This document shows, in pieces, positions 63,935 to 64,000 of a stretch of 64,000 bases of DNA. The position numbers were made by a program, and so were the translations under genes. The stretch is from Rheinheimera lutimaris (GTDB lineage: Bacteria > Pseudomonadota > Gammaproteobacteria > Enterobacterales > Alteromonadaceae): assembly GCF_013283795.1 (NCBI RefSeq), contig NZ_JABSOD010000012.1:44600-108599 (forward strand), written 5' to 3'. How positions within the stretch are numbered: the stretch's first letter is position 1; the number at the start of each line of letters is the position of its first letter. The notes under the pieces were generated by a model, which was not told where the DNA came from, searched no databases, and saw nothing but the letters and a program-made list of their open reading frames with translations.

Positions 63935-63967
63935 TGTGTTTTGAATGAGAAAGCCGGGCATGCCCTA

Positions 63968-64000
63968 ATGCCGGTCAGTTAAGCTGACCGGCATTTTTCT
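63968..64000 (+). terminator. Rho-independent terminator of the RND operon
   Basis: A perfect 11-base stem (ATGCCGGTCAG/CTGACCGGCAT), loop TTAAG, is followed by TTTTCT at the window end. Confidence 0.92.

Overview
The window looks like a chromosome segment of a mid-GC gammaproteobacterium of the Rheinheimera / Arsukibacterium / Alishewanella kind. This is an inference. It rests on the gene order lptD-surA-pdxA-rsmA-apaG-apaH, the rapA-rluA pair, a DUF3718 protein, a choice-of-anchor H / GlyGly-CTERM protein, and the many membrane sensors and TPR proteins typical of aquatic Alteromonadales-like bacteria. No rRNA or tRNA gene, CRISPR array, intact transposase or replication origin was seen.

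Layout. 0.1-2.6 kb: a small secreted DUF3718 protein and a chemoreceptor, convergent on a shared terminator. 2.7-9.2 kb: a tightly overlapped minus-strand operon, lptD-surA-pdxA-rsmA-apaG-apaH (outer-membrane biogenesis, vitamin B6, rRNA methylation, Ap4A hydrolysis), with djlA divergent from it. 10-16.4 kb: a DUF3530 protein, a small secreted protein, an OmpA-like porin and the rapA-rluA operon. 16.6-25.2 kb: a PIN-PhoH ATPase, a PDC sensor with no output domain, a secreted transglutaminase-like protein paired with a GlyGly-CTERM protein, a pseudouridine synthase, a TPR protein with a degenerate GGDEF-like end, a hydroxyacid dehydrogenase and a DUF2798 protein. 25.2-33.4 kb: a GGDEF-EAL protein, a PlpD-type patatin autotransporter, a two-gene ABC exporter and a fusion of a solute-binding domain with a Cache-like domain. 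33.4-43.9 kb: TerB, MtfA, a first RND pump (adaptor and permease), a Ca2+/Na+ antiporter, a FAN1-type VRR-NUC nuclease fused to a DnaQ-type exonuclease, and a thiopurine methyltransferase.

43.9-50.5 kb is the accessory part. It is visibly AT-richer at its core and studded with degenerate short repeats. Two inverted copies of a 17-base repeat bracket an islet (43875-47279) holding an overlapping XRE regulator / ImmA-IrrE peptidase pair, a 46-residue zinc-ribbon-like protein, a coiled-coil protein whose central part resembles CoiA-type nuclease domains, and a small secreted protein. Next to it lie unrecognised secreted proteins and a subclass B3 metallo-beta-lactamase lipoprotein.

50.5-57.6 kb: an exported ATP-dependent DNA ligase, a serine hydrolase, an SMR transporter behind a clear guanidine-II (mini-ykkC) riboswitch, a DMT exporter, an SDR with a divergent LysR regulator, and an AraC regulator. 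57.0-64.0 kb: a complete tripartite RND efflux operon (adaptor, permease, outer-membrane channel) divergent from its TetR regulator. Three operator-like palindromes sit around the two promoters, and a strong terminator ends the window.

The most notable items are the repeat-bracketed islet with the CoiA-like protein, the FAN1-DnaQ fusion, the guanidine-II riboswitch that identifies its SMR gene, the degenerate TPR-GGDEF protein, and the solute-binding/Cache fusion. Start sites were reset from the longest open frames wherever a Shine-Dalgarno sequence or signal peptide indicated an internal start. Lengths and residue positions below refer to those starts.
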